Below, in pieces: positions 1 to 5,116 of a stretch of 5,741 nucleotides of DNA (position 1 is the stretch's first letter; the number at the start of each line of letters is the position of its first letter). Position numbers and translations under genes: made by a program. Below the pieces are notes generated by a model. It made no database searches. It was not told the DNA's origin and saw only the letters and a program-made list of their open reading frames with translations. Source of the DNA: Nitrospiraceae bacterium (GTDB taxonomy: Bacteria; Nitrospirota; Thermodesulfovibrionia; UBA6902); the NCBI GenBank assembly GCA_020354155.1, contig CP070644.1:392223-397963 (forward strand), written 5' to 3'.

Positions 1-1084
1 CCTGGGCAAGGCCAAAACGCTCTTCGATAATATGGGCGCACCAGCCTGCTATCCTTGATACTGCAAAGAGGGGAGTAAAAAGATCATGGGGAAAGCCCAT
101 CATCTTATATACGGTGCCGCTATAGAAATCAATATTCGGCTTGATCTGGTCTTTTCCCTTTTCTGACAAGACCCTTACCGCTACATCCTCTACCTTTGCA
201 CATAATTGATATAATGAATCCTGATCTGTTTTTTCACTCAGATTTTCAAGAAGCTTTTTCAGGATGGAAGCCCGGGGGTCATAGGTTTTATACACCGCAT
301 GTCCCATCCCGTAAATTTTCTCCTTCTTTGCCAATTTTTCCTTGATCCATGTCTCAATGTCATCAACATTCATAAGTTCATCCATCATATTCATAGCCTT
401 CTCATTGGCTCCGCCATGTAACGGTCCGGAGAGCGCTGCCAGTCCCGCCAGAACACCCGCATACATATCAGCCTGCGTTGAAGCCACTTCCCTGCATGCA
501 AAGGTGGATGCATTAAAGGTATGATCAGCATGAAGAATGAGGCATATGTCGAGCACTCTCGAAACTTCCGGGTCAGGCTTGCTTCCTGTCAGCATATGTA
601 ACATGTTTTCGGCATGGGAGAGGTCTTTTGAGTATGGTACAGGTTCATGCCCTTTCCTGATCCGCTCCCAGGCAACCATGGAAACTGCCATGACGGCTAT
701 GAGACGCGCTGCCTTGTCAATATACGCTTCAGCTGTGTCATCGTCTCCTCTGTCATCAAAGGCTGCGATTGAGATTGCAGTCATCAGGACATGCATGGGA
801 TTGGCGTACTGGGGCCACAGCTTCATCGAATGCATCAGGGAATCAGATAGCTGACTGTATGAAGCAATCCTTTCTTTAAAAACCTTAAGTTCAGATGAAG
901 CAGGCAGAACTCCATGTAACAGCAAATATGCAGTCTCCTCAAAGGTAGAGTGCTCTGCCAGATCTTCTATCCTGTAGCCGCTGTACAGAAGGACTCCCTT
1001 TTCTCCGTCAATATAGCTGATTTTTGTATCCGCAACTGTCACTCCCCGCAAGCCGGTATTTTTTATGACTGATTCCTGTGCCAT
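1..1084 (-). CDS. gltA: Citrate synthase (3' end cut by window edge)
   Basis: Cytosolic enzyme condensing acetyl-CoA with oxaloacetate to give citrate, the entry step of the TCA cycle. The 361 codons visible from the ATG at 1084 carry the family motifs in order: HADHTFNASTF (185-195, His188), GPLHGGANE (220-228, His223), GMGHAVYKTYDPR (259-271, His262), PNIDFYSG (316-323, catalytic Asp319) and GWCAH near 347. Both substrate-binding and catalytic His residues and the Asp are present. Bacterial members are usually about 370-390 residues, so only the last couple of dozen residues should lie beyond position 1. Two adjacent ATGs exist (1087 and 1084). AAGGAG at 1091-1096 lies 6 nt from the second but only 3 nt from the first, so 1084 is preferred. 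The gene is divergent from the acetolactate synthase-like gene. A 2-methylcitrate synthase cannot be excluded from motifs alone, but no propionate genes are visible. Confidence 0.95.
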   Translation of the reverse strand, partial: MAQESVIKNTGLRGVTVADTKISYIDGEKGVLLYSGYRIEDLAEHSTFEETAYLLLHGVLPASSELKVFKERIASYSQLSDSLMHSMKLWPQYANPMHVLMTAISIAAFDDRGDDDTAEAYIDKAARLIAVMAVSMVAWERIRKGHEPVPYSKDLSHAENMLHMLTGSKPDPEVSRVLDICLILHADHTFNASTFACREVASTQADMYAGVLAGLAALSGPLHGGANEKAMNMMDELMNVDDIETWIKEKLAKKEKIYGMGHAVYKTYDPRASILKKLLENLSEKTDQDSLYQLCAKVEDVAVRVLSEKGKDQIKPNIDFYSGTVYKMMGFPHDLFTPLFAVSRIAGWCAHIIEERFGLAQ

Positions 1085-1090
1085 CATGGT

Positions 1091-1096
1091 CTCCTT
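1091..1096 (-). promoter_or_regulatory. Ribosome binding site of citrate synthase
   Basis: AAGGAG on the minus strand, 6 nt before the ATG at 1084 and 3 nt before the ATG at 1087. The spacing favours the downstream ATG of the pair as the real start. Confidence 0.75.
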
Positions 1097-1114
1097 TTCT
1101 CTGGTCTTTTAATC

Positions 1115-1157
1115 ATTATATCCCATGATCATAAAATCACATTATGATTTAAATCAT
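1115..1157 (-). promoter_or_regulatory. Citrate synthase promoter with FNR/CRP-family box
   Basis: On the minus strand a perfect TATAAT lies at 1115-1120, predicting transcription start near 1108 and a leader of about 24 nt that includes the AAGGAG. No good -35 hexamer is seen at 16-18 bp. Instead, the perfect 14-bp palindrome ATGATTTAAATCAT (1144-1157) is centred about 42 bp upstream of the predicted start. Its core TGAT-N4-ATCA matches the FNR-type consensus TTGAT-N4-ATCAA except for the outermost base on each side. A class II activator site at about -41.5 with a weak -35 is the classic arrangement for this regulator family. A smaller palindrome ATGATCAT (1125-1132) lies between box and -10. 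The boxes are seen directly; the regulator is inferred. Confidence 0.6.
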
Positions 1158-1230
1158 TTCCCTGTCACTGGACAAGGCGCAGAATAAATTATATATTCAT
1201 ATTAGTCAGTACCAGTTGTTGAAGCCGTTA

Positions 1231-1339
1231 TTTTGCAACTAATTGTCATTTCGGGCAAAGCGAGATATCTTATGCCACTGCAATAGGTAACGATTTCTCC
1301 TCGTAACCGAGTCGAAATGACATCAAATTGATTGCATAA
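1231..1339. repeat. Palindromic (REP/MITE-like) element
   Basis: The core runs 1244-1322 (79 bp), bounded by perfect 10-bp inverted ends TGTCATTTCG (1244-1253) and CGAAATGACA (1313-1322). Pairing continues inward in imperfect form (GCGAGATATC against GATTTCTCCTCGT) and outward: TTTTGCAA at 1231-1238 faces TTGCATAA at 1332-1339, with a small indel. No coding frame lies inside. Ends of the TGTCATTTCG/CGAAATGACA type are familiar from short non-autonomous palindromic repeats scattered in many bacterial genomes. Its placement between two divergent promoters could isolate or terminate transcription, but that is inference. Confidence 0.6.
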
Positions 1340-1395
1340 TGTAATCCTCAAAAGGAATTAGTCAGAATAGAGAGGATTCATCATTAGCTTTAACA

Positions 1396-1407
1396 TATAA
1401 TTATAAT
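1396..1407 (+). promoter_or_regulatory. Tandem TATAAT, possible -10 of the acetolactate synthase-like gene
   Basis: Two TATAAT hexamers lie end to end (1396-1401 and 1402-1407), ending 9 nt before the ATG at 1417. No convincing -35 is found 16-18 bp upstream and there is no Shine-Dalgarno sequence before the ATG. Used as -10 boxes they would start transcripts at about 1408 or 1414, giving an almost leaderless mRNA. Chance AT-richness is the alternative. Confidence 0.3.
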
Positions 1408-1416
1408 GGTGCAATC

Positions 1417-3048
1417 ATGGTAAAAACCTCTGACCTCTTTGTGAAAGCCCTTGAAAACGAGGGTGTGAAATACATATTCGGCATTCCCGGGGAAGAGAAT
1501 CTCGACCTTCTGAATTCTTTAAAAAATTCTTCCATTCAGTTTATTACAACACGCCACGAGCAGGGCGCAGGGTTTATGGCTGCCACCTATGGCCGCCTGA
1601 CAGGCTCACCAGGCGTCTGCCTTTCAACATTAGGCCCGGGTGCTACTAATCTCGTTACCCCTGCTGCCTATGCACAGCTTGGGGGCATGCCTATGATAAT
1701 GATCACCGGGCAAAAGCCTATTACAAAAAGCAAGCAGGGACGCTTCCAGATAGTGGATGTGGTCGAGATGATGGACCCCCTTACCAAGCTTTCCAAGCAG
1801 GTGGTGCATGAGCATACTGTGACGGCCATCATTCGCGAAGCCTTTCGGTTAGCCGTGGAAGAACGCCCTGGTGCCATTCATATTGAGCTTCCCGAAGATA
1901 TTGCCCGGGAATTTTCAGACGCTGAGATATTTGAAAAGACAACTCACCTCAGGCCAGTCGCTGACAGTGAAGCCATCATTGACGCAACAGGAAAAATCCA
2001 CAAGGCACGGTCTCCTCTCATTCTTCTTGGAGCCGGCGCTAACAGGCGGAAGACCCATGATGTGATTACCTTCCTTATTGAAAAAACAGGCATACCTTTT
2101 TTTACAACTCAGCTCGGCAAAGGCGTAGTCGATGAGCGTTCTCCACTCTGTCTCGGCACTGCCGCTCTCTCAAGTGACGATTGTGTTCACATGGCGATTC
2201 AAAAGTCAGACCTCATCATCAATATTGGCCATGATATAGTAGAGAAACCCCCCTTCCTCATGACCAAAGAAGGCTTTGATGTCATCTCAATCAATTTCCT
2301 TGCGGCAAATGTGGATGAAGTGTATTTCCCCCAGCTGGAAATCGTGGGAGATGTCTCCCACAGTATAATGGAAATCACGAGCCGCATAGAAAAACAGTCC
2401 CACTGGGATTTTGATCATATGCTTACTATCAAGGAAAAACTCGACAAGAGCATTGAAGAGGGTAACCGTGACAACAGTTTTCCCATCCTGCCGACCAGAC
2501 TGGTAAGCATTATCAGGGACGTTATTCCCCCTGATGGTATTATTTCCCTGGACAACGGGATGTACAAGATATGGTTTGCCCGGAATTACAAGGCATATGA
2601 GCCGAATACCATCCTGCTGGACAATTCATTGGCTGCCATGGGAGCTGGACTGCCTGCTGCAATGGCAGCCAAGATCATCTATCCGAAGAAAAAGGTTATG
2701 GCAATTTGTGGTGATGGCGGATTCATGATGAACTCACAGGAGCTTGAGACAGCGGTCAGACTTAAGCTGAATCTTGTCGTATTGATTATCAACGACTGTG
2801 GTTACGGGATGATTAAATGGAAGCAGAACGATATGGGATTTGCTGATTATGGCCTTGATTTTCATAACCCCGACTTTGTGCAGTATGCCACGAGTTACGG
2901 GGCTAGCGGACATCGGGCGGAAACAGCAGAAGGTCTGGCCCTGCTCATCAGCAAATGCCTTGAATCAAAGGGGGTTCATGTCATAGATGTCCCCGTGGAT
3001 TATTCAAGGAACCAGGAGCTTCTCAATCAGTGCGTATCAGGGATTTAA
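1417..3048 (+). CDS. Acetolactate synthase-like thiamine-diphosphate enzyme
   Basis: A 543-residue protein with the three-domain layout of the acetohydroxyacid synthase/pyruvate oxidase family: pyrimidine-binding domain about 1-165, central domain about 188-320, diphosphate-binding domain about 370-525. The cofactor-activating Glu48 lies in RHEQGAG. The region around 110-125 (FQIVDVVEMMDPLTK) corresponds to the FQE-D segment of acetolactate synthases. The metal motif starts at GDGG (432-435). The second ligand position, 27 residues after Asp433, is Asp460 in IINDCGYGMIKWKQ rather than Asn, as I recall for catabolic acetolactate synthases. The expected reaction is two pyruvates to 2-acetolactate plus CO2. 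No regulatory small subunit (IlvN/IlvH) and no ilvC are adjacent, which argues against ordinary branched-chain synthesis. The aldehyde dehydrogenase downstream suggests a joint pathway. The presence of Glu48 argues against glyoxylate carboligase. The start has no clear ribosome binding site. Family sure, substrate uncertain. Confidence 0.88.
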   Translation: MVKTSDLFVKALENEGVKYIFGIPGEENLDLLNSLKNSSIQFITTRHEQGAGFMAATYGRLTGSPGVCLSTLGPGATNLVTPAAYAQLGGMPMIMITGQKPITKSKQGRFQIVDVVEMMDPLTKLSKQVVHEHTVTAIIREAFRLAVEERPGAIHIELPEDIAREFSDAEIFEKTTHLRPVADSEAIIDATGKIHKARSPLILLGAGANRRKTHDVITFLIEKTGIPFFTTQLGKGVVDERSPLCLGTAALSSDDCVHMAIQKSDLIINIGHDIVEKPPFLMTKEGFDVISINFLAANVDEVYFPQLEIVGDVSHSIMEITSRIEKQSHWDFDHMLTIKEKLDKSIEEGNRDNSFPILPTRLVSIIRDVIPPDGIISLDNGMYKIWFARNYKAYEPNTILLDNSLAAMGAGLPAAMAAKIIYPKKKVMAICGDGGFMMNSQELETAVRLKLNLVVLIINDCGYGMIKWKQNDMGFADYGLDFHNPDFVQYATSYGASGHRAETAEGLALLISKCLESKGVHVIDVPVDYSRNQELLNQCVSGI

Positions 3049-3093
3049 TCTATATCAATATTAAAGATAAAAAATTAAATTATGGAGTATGAA

Positions 3094-3115
3094 GTTATTG
3101 AAGATAACATTTTTT
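3094..3115 (+). terminator. Weak terminator-like hairpin after the acetolactate synthase-like gene
   Basis: GTTAT (3094-3098) pairs with ATAAC (3104-3108) around a 5-nt loop and is followed by a run of six T at 3110-3115. The stem is short and AT-rich, so termination would be weak. It could allow partial read-through to the aldehyde dehydrogenase 46 nt after stop. Confidence 0.25.
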
Positions 3116-3165
3116 CTTAATTTTTCATTCTGCTTTTTGATTTTTGCATTTTTTACCCCCACACC

Positions 3166-3211
3166 CCTGCCTGCCGGCAGGCAGGCTGACCCTCTCCCAC
3201 AGGGGACAGGG
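3166..3211. repeat. Two adjacent palindromes before the aldehyde dehydrogenase
   Basis: Positions 3166-3185 form a perfect 20-bp GC-rich palindrome (CCTGCCTGCC followed by its exact complement). Directly after, 3190-3211 fold as CCCT-C-TCCC / GGGG-A-C-AGGG, nine possible pairs with a single C-C mismatch and a 4-nt loop. The tract is far more GC-rich than the T-rich sequence just upstream and ends 13 nt before the AAGGAGG. It resembles dispersed REP-type repeats and may equally stabilise or separate the two cistrons' mRNA. Confidence 0.6.
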
Positions 3212-3224
3212 AATGAGAGGAGTT

Positions 3225-3231
3225 AAGGAGG
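3225..3231 (+). promoter_or_regulatory. Strong ribosome binding site of the aldehyde dehydrogenase
   Basis: AAGGAGG lies 6 nt before the ATG at 3238, close to the ideal sequence and spacing. It fixes the start and contrasts with the gene upstream, which has no recognisable site. Confidence 0.85.
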
Positions 3232-3237
3232 CCGCTC

Positions 3238-4635
3238 ATGGCAGCTACAACCTTGAAAGTTTTTGCACCCTATGATGAGCATCTCATAAAGGAAATCCCT
3301 ATGACATCTATGGAAGAAGCAGAAACATTGCTTCAGAAAGCATTTACCCTTCATCAGGACCGGTCGAGATGGCTTCCAAAATTTGAACGTAGCAGGATTC
3401 TGAAAAGTTTTGGGAAATTACTCTCAGACAACATGGAATCCCTTGCCCTGCAGGCAGCCGAAGAGGGCGGCAAACCCCTGGTTGACTCAATTATCGAGGT
3501 AAACAGGGCTGTCAATGGTGTAGAGGTGGCACTGCAGGAACTGGCGCAGATGGGGGGAACGGAAATTCCGATGGAGCTGAATGAAGCCTCAAAAAATCAT
3601 ATGGCGTATACCATGCTTGAGCCAGTCGGTGTTGTTGCCGCAATCAGTGCCTTCAATCATCCGGTAAACCTGATCATCCACCAGGTTGTCCCGGCAGTGG
3701 CAACGGGGTGCCCGGTAATCGTAAAGCCTGCGGCTGCAACGCCCCTTTCCTGTTTTTCTGTTGTCGATCTGCTCTATCAGGCAGGTTTGCCAAAAGAATG
3801 GTGCAGGGCCATTGTCTGCGACAGGGAAGTGACGAACACAATAATCGCAGACCGCCGCATTCGATTTGTCACCTTTATCGGTTCTGCAAGGGTGGGCTGG
3901 AAACTCCGGAACAGTCTTGCTCCGGGGGCACATTGCGCCCTTGAGCATGGCGGTGCCGCGCCTGTCATTGTAGAGCCTGATGCAAAGATTGACAGCATAC
4001 TCCCGGGTCTCGTAAAGGGCGGCTATTATCATGCCGGCCAGGTGTGTGTATCAGTGCAGCGAATGTTCGTTCATAGAAAAATCATCGGAGAAGTAAAAGA
4101 GAAAATGCTTGCACTGGTCAAAAAGCTCAGGGTTGGTGATCCCCTTGATAAAGAAACAGAAGTGGGCCCCCTGATAAAGCCCGGTGAAGTGGACAGGGTC
4201 GATCTCTGGGTGAAGGAGGCAGTCAGCGAAGGTGCAGAGCTGCTCTGCGGCGGAAACAAAATCTCGAATACCTGCTATGAACCTACCCTGCTGCTGAATC
4301 CTTCACAGAAGTCAAAATGCTCAACTGAAGAGATCTTCGGACCTGTTGTCTGTCTTTATGAATATGAAAACTACCTTGACGCAATTGAGATGGCAAATCA
4401 GGTCCCCTTTAATTTTCAGGCTGCTATTTATACAGAATCCCTCAGCACAGCCCTTGACTGTGTGAAGCGGCTCAAAGCCAAGGCTGTTATGGTCAATGAG
4501 CACACTGCCTTTCGCGTCGACTGGATGCCCTTCGGCGGTGCTGAAATGTCCGGCCTCGGCGTAGGAGGAATTGGCTACTCAATGCGTGACATGTGCCATG
4601 AAAAGCTTATGGTCATTAAATCCGGTTCTGTTTAA
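3238..4635 (+). CDS. NAD(P)-dependent aldehyde dehydrogenase
   Basis: A full-length 465-residue soluble member of the aldehyde dehydrogenase superfamily, oxidising an aldehyde to its acid with NAD(P)+. Visible residues: catalytic-site Asn140 in AFNHPV; cofactor Lys163 in VIVKPAAATPL; Rossmann motif FIGSARVG (213-220); general base Glu236 in LEHGGAAP; nucleophile Cys270 in GQVCVSVQR; Glu365 in EEIFGPV; C-terminal PFGGAEMSGLG. The GQVCxSVQR context is typical of the branch holding lactaldehyde, glyceraldehyde-3-phosphate (non-phosphorylating) and semialdehyde dehydrogenases. Oddities: LEHGGAAP replaces the usual LELGGKNP, Glu436 occupies the usual Lys/Arg region of PFGGxKxSG, and Ala166 sits where NAD-specific enzymes often have Glu, so NADP use is possible. 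The gene follows the acetolactate synthase-like gene by 189 bp on the same strand and probably serves the same pathway. Class certain, substrate unknown. Confidence 0.92.
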   Translation: MAATTLKVFAPYDEHLIKEIPMTSMEEAETLLQKAFTLHQDRSRWLPKFERSRILKSFGKLLSDNMESLALQAAEEGGKPLVDSIIEVNRAVNGVEVALQELAQMGGTEIPMELNEASKNHMAYTMLEPVGVVAAISAFNHPVNLIIHQVVPAVATGCPVIVKPAAATPLSCFSVVDLLYQAGLPKEWCRAIVCDREVTNTIIADRRIRFVTFIGSARVGWKLRNSLAPGAHCALEHGGAAPVIVEPDAKIDSILPGLVKGGYYHAGQVCVSVQRMFVHRKIIGEVKEKMLALVKKLRVGDPLDKETEVGPLIKPGEVDRVDLWVKEAVSEGAELLCGGNKISNTCYEPTLLLNPSQKSKCSTEEIFGPVVCLYEYENYLDAIEMANQVPFNFQAAIYTESLSTALDCVKRLKAKAVMVNEHTAFRVDWMPFGGAEMSGLGVGGIGYSMRDMCHEKLMVIKSGSV

Positions 4636-4639
4636 GCAG

Positions 4640-4656
4640 AGGGACATCCCTTTTTT
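4640..4656 (+). terminator. Candidate terminator after the aldehyde dehydrogenase
   Basis: AGGG (4640-4643), loop ACAT and CCCT (4648-4651) form a short GC stem that runs into six T (4651-4656), only 4 nt past the stop codon. Flanking AGC/GCT could extend the pairing with internal mismatches. The stem is short for an intrinsic terminator, so this is tentative. Confidence 0.4.
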
Positions 4657-4658
4657 GC

Positions 4659-4686
4659 TGTCATTCTGAACATAGTGAAGAATCTC
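4659..4686. repeat. Half copy of a palindromic repeat element
   Basis: The segment begins TGTCATTCTGAACATAG and ends GAATCTC. It resembles the left arm of the element at 1244-1270: both open TGTCATT and share the pattern G..CA.AG.GA.A..TCT. No complementary right arm (AGAATGACA-like) is found downstream, so this looks like a solitary or decayed end. Confidence 0.45.
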
Positions 4687-4689
4687 TTC

Positions 4690-4721
4690 TTGTATCATCC
4701 TCAAGTTGTATCATCCTCAAG
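4690..4721. repeat. Tandem duplication of a 16-bp unit
   Basis: TTGTATCATCCTCAAG occurs twice without any gap or mismatch (4690-4705 and 4706-4721), directly after the half repeat element. Perfect identity suggests a recent slippage duplication. Confidence 0.85.
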
Positions 4722-4725
4722 CACC

Positions 4726-4737
4726 GACCACGTGGTC
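4726..4737. repeat. 12-bp perfect palindrome
   Basis: GACCACGTGGTC is self-complementary over all 12 bases and lies 4 nt after the tandem 16-mers. It could be a protein-binding site. No promoter lies close by, and no function can be read from it. Confidence 0.5.
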
Positions 4738-4811
4738 CATTAATATATGTAAAACAGATTCCCCGATATCAGGTCCCCCTCTTAAAGAACTTACCTGTAT
4801 ATGCGAATATG

Positions 4812-4899
4812 AAAAAAACTGTACTGATTGCTAATATTATATTTTTATATTCATATGGTAGATCTACAGTACTTTAGTATTAGCGATACCCGTTTTTTT
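4812..4899. repeat. Long imperfect inverted repeat
   Basis: AAAAAAAC (4812-4819) is complementary to GTTTTTTT (4892-4899), and GCTAATA (4830-4836) to TATTAGC (4878-4884), with partly matching sequence between these blocks. The large AT-rich loop contains a perfect GTAGATCTAC palindrome (4858-4867). A-run, dyad and T-run together look like a bidirectional terminator or the remnant of a small palindromic element. It ends 11 bp before the promoter at 4911. Confidence 0.4.
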
Positions 4900-4910
4900 C
4901 TCTCCTGACC

Positions 4911-4939
4911 TTGGCATAACAATCCTCTCTGTTTAAAAT
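4911..4939 (+). promoter_or_regulatory. Sigma70-type promoter for the lipoprotein segment
   Basis: TTGGCA (4911-4916), a 17-bp spacer and TAAAAT (4934-4939) give a near-consensus housekeeping promoter. Transcription would begin near 4946. That falls on the ATG of the small frame at 4945 and leaves a leader of about 170 nt before the lipoprotein gene at 5117. Confidence 0.6.
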
Positions 4940-4944
4940 AAACA

Positions 4945-5091
4945 ATGAACTTCTCAAGCATTATCCTGCTCTTTCTGGCACTGTTCATTGCAGGCTGCTC
5001 AATTATAACAAAATGCTGTCGTCAGAGTTGGCGCTTCAAATCATATATTAGTAAAAAGAGATATGATATACTTTTATTAAGTCATTTCTAG
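4945..5091 (+). CDS. Possible small lipoprotein (48 residues) or gene remnant
   Basis: A short frame not recognised as any family. It starts MNFSSIILLFLALFIAGCS: a hydrophobic stretch (about 5-16) followed by the lipobox-like FIAGC with Cys18, the pattern cut by lipoprotein signal peptidase. There is no charged n-region, which is atypical. The remaining 30 residues are basic and contain a second Cys pair (CC at 24-25), and end at a TAG 25 nt before the next lipoprotein gene. No Shine-Dalgarno is present and the predicted transcript start coincides with the ATG, so it would be leaderless if expressed. Alternatives: a decayed duplicate of a lipoprotein 5' end, or a non-coding leader of the downstream gene. 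Confidence 0.35.
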   Translation: MNFSSIILLFLALFIAGCSIITKCCRQSWRFKSYISKKRYDILLLSHF

Positions 5092-5102
5092 CAGATATCA
5101 TA
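5062..5102. promoter_or_regulatory. Inverted repeat upstream of the OB-fold lipoprotein
   Basis: TATGATAT (5062-5069) and ATATCATA (5095-5102) are exact 8-bp inverted repeats 25 nt apart. The right half ends 2 nt before the AAGGAG core, so folding in RNA could bring the ribosome binding site next to a stem. An operator is the other possibility. AT-rich chance matching cannot be excluded. Confidence 0.25.
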
Positions 5103-5103
5103 A

Positions 5104-5109
5104 AAGGAG
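5104..5109 (+). promoter_or_regulatory. Ribosome binding site of the OB-fold lipoprotein
   Basis: AAGGAG lies 7 nt before the ATG at 5117, strong in sequence and spacing, and supports this start. Confidence 0.8.
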
Positions 5110-5116
5110 ATTAAAA

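Noticed and set aside
342..854. Two plus-strand open frames (342-524 and 537-854)
   Set aside because: They lie antisense inside the citrate synthase gene, whose motifs are unambiguous on the minus strand. Their translations show no recognisable domain.
1126..1145. CRP-like half site TGTGATTTTATGATCA on the minus strand upstream of citrate synthase
   Set aside because: Only the TGTGA half matches the TGTGA-N6-TCACA consensus; the other half does not. The 1144-1157 palindrome is a far better site.
1406..1423. Five-codon frame ATG GTG CAA TCA TGG TAA overlapping the start of the acetolactate synthase-like gene
   Set aside because: Considered as a regulatory leader peptide. It has no ribosome binding site, no run of branched-chain amino acid codons and no attenuator hairpin, so chance is the simplest reading.
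3109..3160. T-rich tract as a promoter for the aldehyde dehydrogenase
   Set aside because: No pair of -35 and -10 hexamers with sensible spacing was found in the tract between the acetolactate synthase-like gene and the GC palindromes.
3589..4032. A 147-codon minus-strand open frame
   Set aside because: It is wholly antisense to the aldehyde dehydrogenase across its Asn140, Lys163 and Glu236 region, has a composition typical of a shadow frame (many Cys, Arg and His), and has no recognisable motif.
4690..4721. Start of a CRISPR-like array
   Set aside because: The two 16-bp copies are directly abutting with no spacer and there are only two, so this is a simple tandem duplication.
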